A DNA stretch of 64,000 bases, from contig NZ_DS264586.1 of NCBI RefSeq assembly GCF_000154225.1, forward strand, positions 1,518,527 to 1,582,526, given 5' to 3'. Under the pieces are notes generated by a model. The model ran no database searches. It was not told the origin of the DNA and saw only the letters and a list, made by a program, of their open reading frames with translations. A program made the translations under genes and the position numbers. Shown piece by piece: positions 1 through 9,174 of the stretch (position 1 is its first letter; every line of letters starts with the position of its first letter). Source of the stretch: Schaalia dentiphila ATCC 17982 (GTDB taxonomy: Bacteria; Actinomycetota; Actinomycetes; Actinomycetales; Actinomycetaceae).

Positions 1-1050
1 CTCCACCGGCTTGCCACCGGGTCCGATAACCGTCGTATGCAGCGACTGGTAGAGATTAAACTTCGGCATCGCGATGTAGTCTTTGAAACGGCCGGGAATC
101 GGGTTCCAGCGCCCGTGCAGCGCCCCCAGCACGCCGTAGCAATCCTTGATCGACTCCACCAGTACACGCACAGCCACCAGATCGTAGACCTCATCGAAGG
201 CCTTGCCGCGCACGATCATCTTCTGGTAGATCGAGTAGTGGCTCTTCGGACGGCCACTCACCGTCCCCTTCGTGCCCGAACGACGCAAATCCTCTTCGAT
301 CTGGTCGATGACATCTCGCAGATATTCTTCGCGCTGGGGTGCCCTCTCCGTGACGAGGCGGTCGATCTCCTCGTAGATATCCGGGTACAGCGTCTTGAAC
401 GACAGCTCCTCAAGCTCCCACTTCACCATGTTCATGCCGAGGCGATGAGCCAGGGGTGCATAGATCTCCAGCGTCTCCTTCGCCTTCTTTGCCGCCGACT
501 TGGCGGGCACGAACCGCCACGTGCGGGCATTATGCAGTCGGTCGCCGAGCTTGATGAGCAGCACACGGATATCGCGGCTCATCGCGACGAGCATCTTGCG
601 CAGCGTCTCAGACTGGGCAGCGGCGCCGTAGTGCACCTTGTCGAGCTTGGTGACGCCGTCAACGAGGTTGGCAATCGCCTCGCCATATTCGGCAGCGAGC
701 TGCTCAAGCGTGTAGTCCGTGTCCTCGACCGTGTCATGCAGCAGCGCTGCGACAAGCGTCGGGGTCTTCATGCCCATCTCCGCGAGGATGGTCGCAACGG
801 CGACCGGATGGGTGATATACGGTTCACCGGACTTGCGCACTTGACCGCGGTGATGTTCCTCGGCTGTACGGTAGGCCCGCTCGACGACGCTGATGTCCGC
901 CTTCGGATGGTTCGCCCGCAGGGCGCGCACAAGCGGCTCAATCTCGGGGATTGTGGCACGTCCGCGTGAGCCAAACCAAACGAGGCCAGAGCGCACTCGG
1001 GAACCGGCCGCGGGAAGTGCGGATCCTGAAGTCATGTCGTCGCTGCTCAT
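1..1050 (-). CDS. rel: Bifunctional (p)ppGpp synthetase/hydrolase Rel, 3' end cut by window edge
   Basis: The first 350 residues of a RelA/SpoT-type enzyme that makes and degrades the stringent-response alarmone (p)ppGpp. Translating the minus strand from ATG at 1050 gives an open frame to the window edge. The HD hydrolase domain is visible, with the catalytic pair in ALLHDTVED (His105-Asp106). It is followed by the synthetase domain, with [12 protein letters not shown] and [13 protein letters not shown] near the truncation. An intact HD pair argues for a bifunctional Rel rather than a synthetase-only RelA. TGS and ACT domains should lie beyond position 1. No Shine-Dalgarno precedes the ATG; a TATCAT box ends 6 nt upstream, so the mRNA may be leaderless. 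The gene lies downstream of apt, as in Streptomyces, but a strong hairpin separates the two. Confidence 0.95.
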   Translation of the reverse strand, partial: MSSDDMTSGSALPAAGSRVRSGLVWFGSRGRATIPEIEPLVRALRANHPKADISVVERAYRTAEEHHRGQVRKSGEPYITHPVAVATILAEMGMKTPTLVAALLHDTVEDTDYTLEQLAAEYGEAIANLVDGVTKLDKVHYGAAAQSETLRKMLVAMSRDIRVLLIKLGDRLHNARTWRFVPAKSAAKKAKETLEIYAPLAHRLGMNMVKWELEELSFKTLYPDIYEEIDRLVTERAPQREEYLRDVIDQIEEDLRRSGTKGTVSGRPKSHYSIYQKMIVRGKAFDEVYDLVAVRVLVESIKDCYGVLGALHGRWNPIPGRFKDYIAMPKFNLYQSLHTTVIGPGGKPVE

Positions 1051-1056
1051 GGCCCC

Positions 1057-1062
1057 ATGATA
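1057..1062 (-). promoter_or_regulatory. Candidate -10 box for leaderless rel mRNA
   Basis: TATCAT (5 of 6 matches to TATAAT) on the minus strand ends 6 nt before the rel ATG. That spacing puts the transcription start at or next to the start codon. There is no purine-rich ribosome site in the gap. No convincing -35 is visible, because the expected place falls inside the adjacent hairpin. Confidence 0.45.
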
Positions 1063-1071
1063 GCGACGAAC

Positions 1072-1110
1072 GAGCGGGTCCGGGGATCGTGACGATCCCC
1101 GGACCCGCTC
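1072..1110 (-). terminator. Perfect 18-bp hairpin between apt and rel
   Basis: Arms 1072-1089 and 1093-1110 are exact reverse complements around a 3-nt loop. The hairpin starts 19 nt after the apt stop codon and ends 22 nt before the rel start. No U-tract follows on either strand, so it may be a U-less terminator, an attenuator or an mRNA-stabilising structure. Its position suggests that it insulates rel from apt-secF-secD transcription. Confidence 0.7.
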
Positions 1111-1128
1111 GCTGTCAAGAAACGACGC

Positions 1129-1668
1129 TTAGAGGTGTAGCGCGCTCTCCACCGTCACATCCGTCAGCACCGAGCGACCGCCGAGCGCATCGAGTTCCAG
1201 GAGAACGGCCACGGCCTCGACGGACGCGCCGCACTGGCGCAGCAGCTTCACCGCCGCGTTCGCTGTGCCGCCCGTCGCGAGCACGTCGTCGATGATGAGG
1301 ACGCGCTGGCCCTCGTGGACCGACTCGGGGTGCATTTCCATGCGCGCCGTGCCGTACTCAAGTTCGTAGTCGACGCCGATCACGTGGCCGGGCAGCTTGC
1401 CAGCCTTGCGGATCGTCAGCATTCCGAGGCCAAGCTCGGCGGCCACGGGAGCGCCGAGGATGAAGCCACGCGACTCAAGACCCGCGACTGCGTCGATGCG
1501 ACCCGCGTAGCGAGCGCCGATCAGCTCAACCAGTTCCTTGAATGCAGGGCCGTTCGCAAACAGCTCAGTGATATCACGAAACAGAACGCCGGGTTCCGGA
1601 AAATCCGGGATTTCCAGCATGTTGCTTCGCACCAGAGTGGCGATGCGCTCGCCGAGCTCACCGATCAT
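1129..1668 (-). CDS. apt: Adenine phosphoribosyltransferase
   Basis: This enzyme converts adenine plus PRPP to AMP in purine salvage, in the cytoplasm. The 179-residue length is normal for the family. The PRPP-binding signature VLIIDDVLATGGTA lies at residues 123-136, and the N-terminal FPEPGVLFRDIT segment is typical of bacterial Apt. Its start codon overlaps the secF stop by 4 nt (ATGA), so it is translationally coupled to secF. The order secD-secF-apt-rel is the usual actinobacterial one. Confidence 0.96.
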   Translation of the reverse strand: MIGELGERIATLVRSNMLEIPDFPEPGVLFRDITELFANGPAFKELVELIGARYAGRIDAVAGLESRGFILGAPVAAELGLGMLTIRKAGKLPGHVIGVDYELEYGTARMEMHPESVHEGQRVLIIDDVLATGGTANAAVKLLRQCGASVEAVAVLLELDALGGRSVLTDVTVESALHL

Positions 1669-2753
1669 CGATGATTCTTCTTCCTGTGGGGCTGATTCTC
1701 GTTGCCCAGGCGCTTGCCGGGCTTGATAGGAGCCACCTTCACCGATGCGGAGGCGCCCGGCGTGTCAGCGGCGTGGCGGCCCTGACGTGCCCGGTCGACG
1801 GCCGCGTTGTGCTCGCGGGTCTTGGCCGACAGCTCCTGGAAGGTGACCAGAAGCGGCGACGCGATGAAGATCGACGAGTAGGTACCGGCGATCATACCGA
1901 CAAACAGGGCCAGCGAGATATCCACCAGGGTACCCGGGCCAAGGGCCACGGAACCGATGATCAGAATCGCGCCGACGGGGAGAAGCGCCACAACCGAGGT
2001 GTTGATCGAACGAACCATCGTCTGGTTGACTGCGAGGTTCACGTACTCGGCGAAGGTGTAGTGCTTCTGCTCGTAGACGTCCGAGGTCAGCTCACGCACC
2101 TTGTCGAAGACGACGACGGTGTCATAGAGCGAGTAACCCAGAATCGTCAGGAAGCCGATCACGGTTGCAGGCGAGACCTCGACCTGCAGGATCGCGAACA
2201 CACCGATGGTCACGGCGATGTCGTGCACCAGCGCGAGCAGCGCAGACGCAGCCATGCGCCACGAGCGGAAGTACACCGTCATCAGCAGGGCGATGAGCGC
2301 CATGAAGATGACGAGCGACTGAGCGGCCTTAGTGGTGACCGAGGAACCCCAGGAGGGGCCGATCGAGGAGGACTGTACCTCGGTCGCATCCACTCCGTAC
2401 GCGCTGGCCAGCGCGTCACGCATCTGAGCGGTCTGCGCGGAATCCAGGGACGACGTCTGGATTCGGACCGAGTCCGCGCCCACGCGAGTCACCTTCGGGG
2501 TGCCCTCAACGAGGCCGGTGGAGGTGACTGCACGCGAGGCGAAAGACTCGCTCTGATCGCTCACGTGAGCGACATCGAACTGCGAGCCTCCGGTGAACTC
2601 AATCGAGCGGTTCAGGCCAAGGATCGCGACGAGCGCGAAACCGAGAACGAGCACCGCGGCGGCGAGGCCGACGAAGACCTTGCGCTTGGGAACGACGGCA
2701 TAGGACTTCTCGCCCGAGTACAGGGCGTTACCCCACTGAGCAAAACTCATCAT
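1665..2753 (-). CDS. secF: Protein translocase subunit SecF
   Basis: SecF works with SecD in the SecDF membrane complex, which uses the proton gradient to pull exported proteins through SecYEG. The 362-residue product has a first membrane helix around residues 25-48, then the periplasmic-type domain opening with IEFTGGSQF. Five more helices follow, including the conserved segment VIGFLTILGYSLYDTVVVFDKVRE. The C-terminus is a charged, probably cytoplasmic tail. The start at 2753 has GAGGAG 7 nt upstream and follows the secD stop by one base, so the two are one translational unit. Confidence 0.96.
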   Translation of the reverse strand: MMSFAQWGNALYSGEKSYAVVPKRKVFVGLAAAVLVLGFALVAILGLNRSIEFTGGSQFDVAHVSDQSESFASRAVTSTGLVEGTPKVTRVGADSVRIQTSSLDSAQTAQMRDALASAYGVDATEVQSSSIGPSWGSSVTTKAAQSLVIFMALIALLMTVYFRSWRMAASALLALVHDIAVTIGVFAILQVEVSPATVIGFLTILGYSLYDTVVVFDKVRELTSDVYEQKHYTFAEYVNLAVNQTMVRSINTSVVALLPVGAILIIGSVALGPGTLVDISLALFVGMIAGTYSSIFIASPLLVTFQELSAKTREHNAAVDRARQGRHAADTPGASASVKVAPIKPGKRLGNENQPHRKKNHR

Positions 2754-2754
2754 G

Positions 2755-4734
2755 TCAGTTCTCCTCTTCCTCGGTCACGCCTGCAGCGCTATCCGTTGTC
2801 TCGACGGAAGCGTCATCAACGGTCTCTTCGTCCTCGGCCTTCGCCGCGGCGAGGCGGGCGGCACGGCGTCGCTCGGCAATCGACAGACCGTCGCCGGCCT
2901 CGTCGCTCTTGTCCTTTGTCGTCGCGGATTCACCACGCACGACCACGCGTCCGCGACCCGCGTACACGAGCGAGTTCTTCGCACCCAGGTGCTCGGGGTC
3001 CAGACCCGAGAGCTTGTGGCCTTCGCCGAAGAAGCGAGTGCGGATCAGCAGCTCCATCATCGGGTGGGTGAACAGGAAGATCACCGCGATGTCAATAATT
3101 GTCGTGATGCCGAGGGTGAAGGCGAAGCCCTGAACGCCACCAACGGCGAGCAGGTAGAGAACCGCGGCCGCAACCAGGTTGACCGCGTCGGAGACCAGGA
3201 TGGTGCGCTTGGCGCGATCCCAGCCCTCTTCGACGGCGGCGCGCAGCGGTCGTCCGTCTCGGACCTCGTCTCGAACACGTTCGAAGTAGACGATGAACGA
3301 GTCCGTGGTGACGCCAATTGCCATGATCAGACCGGCGACGCCTGCCAGCGAGAGGCGGTAGCCCATCGCCCACGACAGCAGCGTGATCACCAGGTAGGTG
3401 ATGATCGCGGCAACGACCAACGAACCGGCAGAAATAATCGCGAGGCCGCGGTACTGCCAAATCAGGTAGAGGATCACCAGCAGGAAGCCGATGAGGGCCG
3501 CCCACAGACCAACGGTCAGGTGATCCGTGCCGATCGTCGCAGAAATCTGCTGCTCGGACTCGACCTCGAAGTTCAGCGGGAGCGAGCCGAACTGCAGCTG
3601 GTTAGCCAGCGCTCTCGCAGACTGCGCGGTGAAGTTGCCGCTGATCTGCGCCTCACCGTTCGTAATGATGGCCTGCATCGACGGAGCGGTAATCACGGTT
3701 CCATCGAGAACGACCGCGAACGAGTTACGGTCCGGGCTGCCACGATAGGACGACCCCTGGGGGTCCGAATCGTGGTAGCCGTACAGGATTGTCGAGGTCT
3801 CCTTGAACTTCTCGGCGCCCTCGTGGTTGAACCGCAGCGAGACAATCCACTGACCGGTCGACTGTCCGGTGCCGTTCGTTGCGATGGCCGCGCTCGCAGC
3901 CTCCAGATCCGAACCGGGAACGGCCACGGGGCCCAGGATGTACTTGACCTGGCCGGACTCGTCGCAGGCGGCGTAGGGCTTGTCAGCGGCGCCCTCGACG
4001 CGCTTCACATCGGCGGATGCCGAGCAATCGAGCGTCAGGAAGTCGTACATGACCTGCTCGGTCACCCAGGCGAGATCCGACGCATTCTCGGGAGTCGTCG
4101 CAGGAGTGTCGGACAGAACGCCGTCGCCATCCGCGTCGGCAGCGCCGCGAGCGGTCGCCTCATCCAGGGCAGTGGACTGAACGCCGGACTGAGCCTTATC
4201 AGCCGCGCCAGCGCCGCTCTGCTCGCCCGACTGGCCACCGGACTGCGCACCGCTCTGTTCGCCCGACTGGGCACCGGACTGCGCACCCGACTGAGGGGTA
4301 TCCACCTGCGGCTGCTGCTGGTTCTGGAGAATGCCCTGCGCAGGCCCAACACGCAGCACCGGGCGGAAGTTCATCTGCGAGGACGAACGGATCAGATCCA
4401 GCTGCTCCTGGGACGGGGTGCCGGGGATCGACACCATGATATTAGAGCTACCCATCGAGGAGATCTCAGACTCGGACACGCCGGACGCGTCAATACGATT
4501 ACGAATAATCGCGATCGCCTGCGTGATATCTTCCTCGGTGATCGCACGCTGTCCCTCCGACGTCGGGGTCGGTGTCAGGATCAGCTGGGTACCACCCTTA
4601 AGGTCAAGGGCCAGGTCGGGATACGGGGACACGCCCTTCACGAAGTGCCCGATCGCAAGTGCCGCGCACGCCGCCACGATGGCGACGGTCAGGGTCACGA
4701 GCGCGCGCACGGGGCGTCGCTTATGTGATGACAC
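2755..4734 (-). CDS. secD: Protein translocase subunit SecD with a QSG-repeat insert
   Basis: Larger SecDF subunit (659 residues). It has an N-terminal membrane helix (about residues 10-30), then LDLKGGTQLIL opening the first extracytoplasmic (P1) domain. The C-terminal half holds the membrane segments with LAGVAGLIMAIGVTTDSFIVYFERVRDE split over two conserved blocks. A low-complexity stretch of four-residue QSG[A/E/G] repeats at residues 148-174 lies inside the extracytoplasmic domain; actinobacterial SecD proteins often have a variable linker here. Residues after about 600 form an acidic cytoplasmic tail. The start is GTG with only a weak ribosome site. It follows yajC in the same direction. 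Confidence 0.96.
   Translation of the reverse strand: MSSHKRRPVRALVTLTVAIVAACAALAIGHFVKGVSPYPDLALDLKGGTQLILTPTPTSEGQRAITEEDITQAIAIIRNRIDASGVSESEISSMGSSNIMVSIPGTPSQEQLDLIRSSSQMNFRPVLRVGPAQGILQNQQQPQVDTPQSGAQSGAQSGEQSGAQSGGQSGEQSGAGAADKAQSGVQSTALDEATARGAADADGDGVLSDTPATTPENASDLAWVTEQVMYDFLTLDCSASADVKRVEGAADKPYAACDESGQVKYILGPVAVPGSDLEAASAAIATNGTGQSTGQWIVSLRFNHEGAEKFKETSTILYGYHDSDPQGSSYRGSPDRNSFAVVLDGTVITAPSMQAIITNGEAQISGNFTAQSARALANQLQFGSLPLNFEVESEQQISATIGTDHLTVGLWAALIGFLLVILYLIWQYRGLAIISAGSLVVAAIITYLVITLLSWAMGYRLSLAGVAGLIMAIGVTTDSFIVYFERVRDEVRDGRPLRAAVEEGWDRAKRTILVSDAVNLVAAAVLYLLAVGGVQGFAFTLGITTIIDIAVIFLFTHPMMELLIRTRFFGEGHKLSGLDPEHLGAKNSLVYAGRGRVVVRGESATTKDKSDEAGDGLSIAERRRAARLAAAKAEDEETVDDASVETTDSAAGVTEEEEN
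4213..4293 (-). repeat. In-frame 12-bp repeats in secD (QSG[A/E/G] units)
   Basis: Codons 148-174 of secD encode seven consecutive four-residue units of the form QSGx. The DNA repeats with a 12-bp period, which makes the tract prone to length variation by slippage without breaking the frame. It lies in a predicted extracytoplasmic linker. Confidence 0.8.
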
Positions 4735-4760
4735 GGTTCTACTTTCCGTTCAGCCTTGAG

Positions 4761-5168
4761 TTACTTCTGCTGCTCGTCGGTGTCGCGCACGTCGAAAGAC
4801 TGGGCGTCTTCCTGATCGAGGCCGAGGACAGATGCGTCCTCCTCGACGGTCTCCACCTCGTCGGCGTCCGCCCCAGCCTGCTCCGCGTCAGCGAGCGGCG
4901 GCTGGCCACCGATCTCGGCGATGAATTCACGTTCCCAGTACATCTCGTGTCCGTTAGAGGTCTCCAGGACAACAATGTCGCCGTCGAGGTCAACAAAACG
5001 ACCCCAGAAGCCCACGCGGGTACGCACCCATTCTCCGGGGGTGACGGCTGCGAGCTGGTCACGCTTTTCCTGTTCCAGCTTCTGCATCTGCTGCCTGCGG
5101 GAGCGCGAGCTCCACATCATGAAGACGATGAGGAAAGCTGCCATGATCAGGAGCATGTAGTTGTTCAT
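4761..5168 (-). CDS. yajC: Preprotein translocase subunit YajC
   Basis: Small single-pass membrane protein that joins the SecDF complex. The 135 residues begin with a membrane helix (about 4-19), then a basic stretch SSRSRRQQMQ. Next is the YajC-type beta domain around residues 44-85 with VTPGEWVRTRVGFWGRFVDLDGD. The C-terminal tail is acidic, as is common in actinobacteria. No clear ribosome site precedes the ATG. A 179-bp gap separates it from ruvB, so yajC-secD-secF-apt may have its own promoter there. Confidence 0.92.
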   Translation of the reverse strand: MNNYMLLIMAAFLIVFMMWSSRSRRQQMQKLEQEKRDQLAAVTPGEWVRTRVGFWGRFVDLDGDIVVLETSNGHEMYWEREFIAEIGGQPPLADAEQAGADADEVETVEEDASVLGLDQEDAQSFDVRDTDEQQK

Positions 5169-5347
5169 AAAGGCTGATTCACTTTCGATGACGGTCTAGC
5201 GCTTCGAGCGCACTTTGCCAGTCTAATGCCCGAGCAGGGTTTTAGCCTAAGTGATCAACGTGTGGCGCGGCGCGAGACGCCTCCGGAGCCGTTTTGACAC
5301 TCCACACGTGCCCGCGGCCTGCACGGATAGGGACGAGGCTCACTCCC

Positions 5348-6400
5348 CTAGTCGAAGAGGCCACCGTCCGGCGCGGGCGGAGTGAGGCCGAGGTGGGCCC
5401 ATGCCTTGGCGGTTGCCATGCGTCCGCGGTTGGTGCGCACGAGGAACCCTTCGCGCACGAGGTAGGGTTCCGCGACCGTTTCGACCGTTTCTGCTTCCTC
5501 GCCGATCGTCACCGACAGGGTCGTGAGGCCAACGGGACCACCGGCGAAACGACGGCAGATGGCCTCGAGGACCGCGCGGTCGAGGCGGTCGAGGCCGGAG
5601 GGGTCAACTTCAAACAGCTCGAGGGCACCGCGCGCGGCCTCGAGGGTCAGCTGCCCGTCGCCATGCACCTGGGCGTAGTCGACGACGCGACGCAGGAGGC
5701 GGTTCGCGATACGAGGCGTTCCACGCGAACGCGAGGCGATCTCGTGGGCGGCCTGCGCGTCAATGGGCGAACCCAGCAGCGAGGCGGAACGGGTGACCAC
5801 CGACTGGAGCTCATCGGTCTCGTAGAACTCGAGATGGGCCGTGAAGCCGAAGCGGTCGCGCAGCGGAGCCGGCAGCAGGCCCGATCGCGTCGTGGCGCCG
5901 ACGACGGTGAAAGGCGGCAGAGTCAGCGGGATCGATGTCGCGCCGGGCCCCTTGCCCACGACGACGTCGACACGAAAGTCCTCCATGGCGAGGTAGAGCA
6001 TTTCCTCGGCGGTTCGCGCGAGGCGGTGGATCTCGTCGATGAAGAGGACGTCGCCCTCTTGGAGGCCGGAAAGAATCGCGGCAAGGTCACCAGCGTGCTG
6101 GATCGCGGGGCCGGAGGTCAGTCGCAGGGACGTTCCCATCTCCGCGGCGATGATCATTGCCAGCGTCGTCTTGCCGAGTCCCGGAGGGCCTGCAAGCAGG
6201 ACGTGGTCGGGGCTGGCCGAACGCATCCGCGCGGCGTCGAGGACGAGCTGCAACTGGCCTCGAACGACGCGCTGACCCACGAACTCAGAGAGCTTCTTGG
6301 GGCGTAGCGCGGCCTCGGCTGCCCGCTCGAGTTCGCCGGCGTCGGGGGCGACGATGCGCATCGCATCGACGTCGAAACCGGAATCCATCTGATCAGCCAC
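5348..6400 (-). CDS. ruvB: Holliday junction branch-migration helicase RuvB
   Basis: AAA+ motor that, with RuvA, moves Holliday junctions during recombinational repair. The 350-residue length is normal. Walker A GPPGLGKT lies near residue 71-78, Walker [10 protein letters not shown] near 117-125, and the sensor region [18 protein letters not shown] follows. The C-terminus has the winged-helix domain ([12 protein letters not shown] and the terminal AWAHLGL). I chose GTG at 6400 because GGGAGG lies 5 nt upstream; a second in-frame GTG at 6406 is possible. It overlaps the end of ruvA by 8 nt. Confidence 0.96.
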   Translation of the reverse strand: MADQMDSGFDVDAMRIVAPDAGELERAAEAALRPKKLSEFVGQRVVRGQLQLVLDAARMRSASPDHVLLAGPPGLGKTTLAMIIAAEMGTSLRLTSGPAIQHAGDLAAILSGLQEGDVLFIDEIHRLARTAEEMLYLAMEDFRVDVVVGKGPGATSIPLTLPPFTVVGATTRSGLLPAPLRDRFGFTAHLEFYETDELQSVVTRSASLLGSPIDAQAAHEIASRSRGTPRIANRLLRRVVDYAQVHGDGQLTLEAARGALELFEVDPSGLDRLDRAVLEAICRRFAGGPVGLTTLSVTIGEEAETVETVAEPYLVREGFLVRTNRGRMATAKAWAHLGLTPPAPDGGLFD

Positions 6401-6998
6401 GGCCACCTCCCAGCGTCACGAGGGCGGCGCGCAGCATGTCGGATGCGCCAAGACCACTGCCCGCGAGTTTCTCGATGGCCTTGGCAGCCTGTGCCTCGGA
6501 CCATCCCAGGCCGACCAAGGCAGCGCTGACCTCGGAGGCGACGGCGTCCTCGGTGGGCGCGGGGGCGGCTGCTGTTTGCGCGCCCGGCAGTGCTGCCGGG
6601 GTGCCCAGCTTGTCGCCGATTTCCAGGGCCATGCGCTGGGCTGACTTCTTGCCCACGCCTGGGATCCGCTGAAGAGTGCTCAGGTCCTGGTCGCGCACCG
6701 CGCGGCGCAGGTCGTCGGGGCGCAAGACTGCAAGTGCGGCGAGCGCGATCTTCGGGCCGATGCCCGACACCGACAGCATCTTCGTGAACACGTCCCGCTC
6801 ATCGGCGGACTCGAAACCGTACAGCGTCATCGAGTCTTCGCGCACGATCATTGACGTGAACACGGTCATCTCCTGATCGCGCGAGGCGCCCTGGGCAAAG
6901 GCGGGCGTCACGTGCACGCGAAAGCCGATGCCTCCCACCACGATATCGATGTGGTCGAGGCCGACGCTCGCAACTGTGCCGCGCAGAATGGAGATCAC
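6393..6998 (-). CDS. ruvA: Holliday junction DNA-binding protein RuvA
   Basis: RuvA binds four-way junctions and loads RuvB. The product is 201 residues when started at GTG 6998, where AAAGGA lies 5 nt upstream and the N-terminus reads [13 protein letters not shown], the family start. Longer in-frame starts at 7015 and 7085 add sequence not found in RuvA. The two helix-hairpin-helix motifs are visible as [15 protein letters not shown] and [17 protein letters not shown]. The C-terminal domain III that contacts RuvB is [21 protein letters not shown]. It lies between ruvC and ruvB in one operon. Confidence 0.95.
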   Translation of the reverse strand: MISILRGTVASVGLDHIDIVVGGIGFRVHVTPAFAQGASRDQEMTVFTSMIVREDSMTLYGFESADERDVFTKMLSVSGIGPKIALAALAVLRPDDLRRAVRDQDLSTLQRIPGVGKKSAQRMALEIGDKLGTPAALPGAQTAAAPAPTEDAVASEVSAALVGLGWSEAQAAKAIEKLAGSGLGASDMLRAALVTLGGGRG

Positions 6999-7053
6999 TG
7001 CGTTCCTTTCGTTCATGGGTCGCCCGCGTACGCGGGCGAACATATGTACGATT

Positions 7054-7683
7054 CTAGCCGCGCCTACGCCTCGGATCGACGGCACCCGTTCGGCGTTGCG
7101 CGGCCTGGGCCTCAGCCCACGCCTTTTGGGCGGGCGTCATGGATCCGCGGGCGGTCAGGCGACCCGAGATCGAGACGGCGACCGACGAGTCCTCGGGGGC
7201 GCCGAGCAAGCCTGTCCCCCGCCACGCGTGCGTAATCGCAATGGCAAGAGCGTCCGCAGCGTCCGCGGGCTTAGGAGCCTTGGCGAGGCCAAGGATGCGT
7301 GCGACCATCGCCTGCACCTGCGCCTTGTCCGCGTTTCCGTTACCAGAAACGGCGGACTTCACCTCGGAGGGCGTGTGGACTGCCATCGGCAGTCCGGCGC
7401 GACCCACGCACGTCATCGCCGCGCCCATGACCTGCATCGTCGTGGTCACCGACTGGAGGTTGTCCTGCGCGAAGACGCGTTCGATGGCGGCGACCTCCGG
7501 CTCGTAGCGTTCGATGACGCTATCGATCGCGTCCGCGATCGTCCGCAGCCGGAAGTGCGTCGCCAGGTCCTTATCGGTACGGGCGACACCGACGTACACG
7601 AGCGAGGCACGCCGCGACGCATCGACGTCAACGACGCCGAGGCCGCAGCGCGTCAGGCCGGGGTCGATGCCCATGACGCGCAT
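7054..7683 (-). CDS. ruvC: Holliday junction endonuclease RuvC
   Basis: RuvC cuts Holliday junctions. The N-terminus [16 protein letters not shown] carries the first catalytic Asp (residue 7) of the RNase H fold, and VAAIERVFAQDN carries the catalytic Glu. The C-terminal part includes PADAADALAIAITHAW with the last acidic residues. About 209 residues from ATG 7683, slightly longer than E. coli RuvC because of a basic tail. The start shares one base with the pdxT stop (TGATG). An in-frame start at 7692 would add three residues. It follows pdxT and precedes ruvA by 55 nt. Confidence 0.95.
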   Translation of the reverse strand: MRVMGIDPGLTRCGLGVVDVDASRRASLVYVGVARTDKDLATHFRLRTIADAIDSVIERYEPEVAAIERVFAQDNLQSVTTTMQVMGAAMTCVGRAGLPMAVHTPSEVKSAVSGNGNADKAQVQAMVARILGLAKAPKPADAADALAIAITHAWRGTGLLGAPEDSSVAVSISGRLTARGSMTPAQKAWAEAQAAQRRTGAVDPRRRRG

Positions 7684-8276
7684 CAGGCGCACGCCACCAT
7701 ATCGACAAACATCGCGTGAATCCGATCGTCTCCGCCCACCTCGGGATGGAACGACGTCGCCATGACGTTGTCGCGGCGCACGCCGACGATCGGGCCGTCA
7801 GTGCTGTTACCGGCGCGCGCAATGACCTCGACGCCCTCGCCCACCGACTCGACCCACGGGGCGCGAATGAACACGGCGTGGAAGGGACCACCCTCGAGAC
7901 CCTCGACGTCCAGGTCCTCCTCGTAGGAGTCGACCTGACGACCGAAGGCGTTACGGCGCACGACCATGTCGAGCGCGGCGAAAGAACGCTGGTCCTCACG
8001 TCCGTCCAGGATCGACGACGCGAGCATGATCATGCCCGCGCACGTGCCGTAGACCGGCAGGCCGGAGGCGATCCGGTCGTTGAGCGTGTCAAACAGACCA
8101 AAGGAGAGCAGGAGGTTCGACATGGTCGTCGACTCGCCGCCTGGGATGACCAGGCCGTCGACCTGGTCGAGCTCAGAAACCCTGCGCACAAGCAGCGCGC
8201 GGGCGCCGGAGTTTTCCAGCGCCCGCGCGTGCTCTGCGACGTCGCCCTGCAGGGCGAGGACGCCGATGGTCACCAT
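7683..8276 (-). CDS. pdxT: Pyridoxal 5'-phosphate synthase glutaminase subunit PdxT
   Basis: Class-I glutamine amidotransferase that feeds ammonia to PdxS for de novo vitamin B6 (PLP) synthesis. The 197 residues include the oxyanion motif [10 protein letters not shown], the nucleophile elbow VYGTCAGMI with the catalytic Cys, and the C-terminal His-Glu in [10 protein letters not shown]. It overlaps the end of pdxS by 7 nt, so the two subunits of the 12:12 complex are co-translated. Confidence 0.96.
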   Translation of the reverse strand: MVTIGVLALQGDVAEHARALENSGARALLVRRVSELDQVDGLVIPGGESTTMSNLLLSFGLFDTLNDRIASGLPVYGTCAGMIMLASSILDGREDQRSFAALDMVVRRNAFGRQVDSYEEDLDVEGLEGGPFHAVFIRAPWVESVGEGVEVIARAGNSTDGPIVGVRRDNVMATSFHPEVGGDDRIHAMFVDMVACA

Positions 8277-9172
8277 CCGCGCTCCGCGAGGCGGTGATCG
8301 ACCGGCAGGTCGTCGACGTTAATGCCGACCATGGCCTCGCCCAGGCCACGGGAGACCTCGGCGATGACGGACGGATCGTCGTAGAAGGTCGTAGCCTTGA
8401 CGATGGCGGCCGCGCGCTTGGCGGGATCGCCGGACTTGAAGATGCCCGAGCCGACGAAGACGCCCTCGGCGCCCAGCTGCATCATCATGGCAGCGTCGGC
8501 GGGGGTGGCAATGCCACCGGCCGTGAAGAGCACGACGGGGAGGCGACCCTCGCGGGCGACCTCGGCGACGAGCTCGTAGGGGGCCTGCAGTTCCTTGGCC
8601 GCAACGTACAGCTCGTCCTCGGGCAGGGAGGTCAGGTGGCGGATCTCGTCGCGGATCTTACGCATGTGCGTCGTCGCGTTGGAAACGTCGCCGGTGCCGG
8701 CCTCACCCTTGGAGCGGATCATGGCCGCGCCCTCGTTGATGCGGCGCAGCGCCTCACCGAGGTTGGTCGCACCGCAGACGAAGGGAACGGTGAAGTTCCA
8801 CTTGTCGATGTGGTGGGTGTAGTCGGCGGGGGTCAGGACCTCGGACTCGTCGATGTAGTCGACGCCGAGGGACTGCAGAACCTGCGCCTCAACGAAGTGG
8901 CCAATGCGGGCCTTGGCCATCACGGGGATGGACACGGCCTCGATGATGCCTTCGATCAGATCGGGGTCGGACATGCGGGCCACGCCACCCTGGGCGCGGA
9001 TGTCGGCGGGCACGCGCTCGAGGGCCATGACGGCCACGGCGCCCGCGTCCTCGGCGATCTTCGCCTGCTCGGGGGTAACGACGTCCATGATGACGCCACC
9101 CTTGAGCATCTGGGCCATACCGCGCTTGACCTGCGGGGTGCCGACCTCGCGCTTAGCGGTCGAATCGCTCAT
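8270..9172 (-). CDS. pdxS: Pyridoxal 5'-phosphate synthase lyase subunit PdxS
   Basis: Builds PLP from ribose 5-phosphate, glyceraldehyde 3-phosphate and ammonia in the DXP-independent pathway. The 300-residue (beta/alpha)8 barrel is one of the most conserved bacterial proteins; here [46 protein letters not shown] and [15 protein letters not shown] are all present. I chose ATG 9172 because AGGAG lies 5 nt upstream; an in-frame GTG at 9178 is the alternative. Its first codons follow the yebC stop directly. Unlike the mycobacterial order, yebC here precedes pdxS. Confidence 0.97.
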   Translation of the reverse strand: MSDSTAKREVGTPQVKRGMAQMLKGGVIMDVVTPEQAKIAEDAGAVAVMALERVPADIRAQGGVARMSDPDLIEGIIEAVSIPVMAKARIGHFVEAQVLQSLGVDYIDESEVLTPADYTHHIDKWNFTVPFVCGATNLGEALRRINEGAAMIRSKGEAGTGDVSNATTHMRKIRDEIRHLTSLPEDELYVAAKELQAPYELVAEVAREGRLPVVLFTAGGIATPADAAMMMQLGAEGVFVGSGIFKSGDPAKRAAAIVKATTFYDDPSVIAEVSRGLGEAMVGINVDDLPVDHRLAERGW

Positions 9173-9174
9173 GT

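Noticed and set aside
1671..4728. Long plus-strand frames opposite secF and secD (466 and 658 codons)
   Set aside because: They are antisense shadows of GC-rich genes; their translations are rich in Arg, His and Gly and match no family, while the minus strand encodes clear SecF and SecD.
5169..5347. Promoter for yajC-secD-secF
   Set aside because: A promoter is plausible in the 179-bp gap, but no -10/-35 pair stood out enough to report a position.
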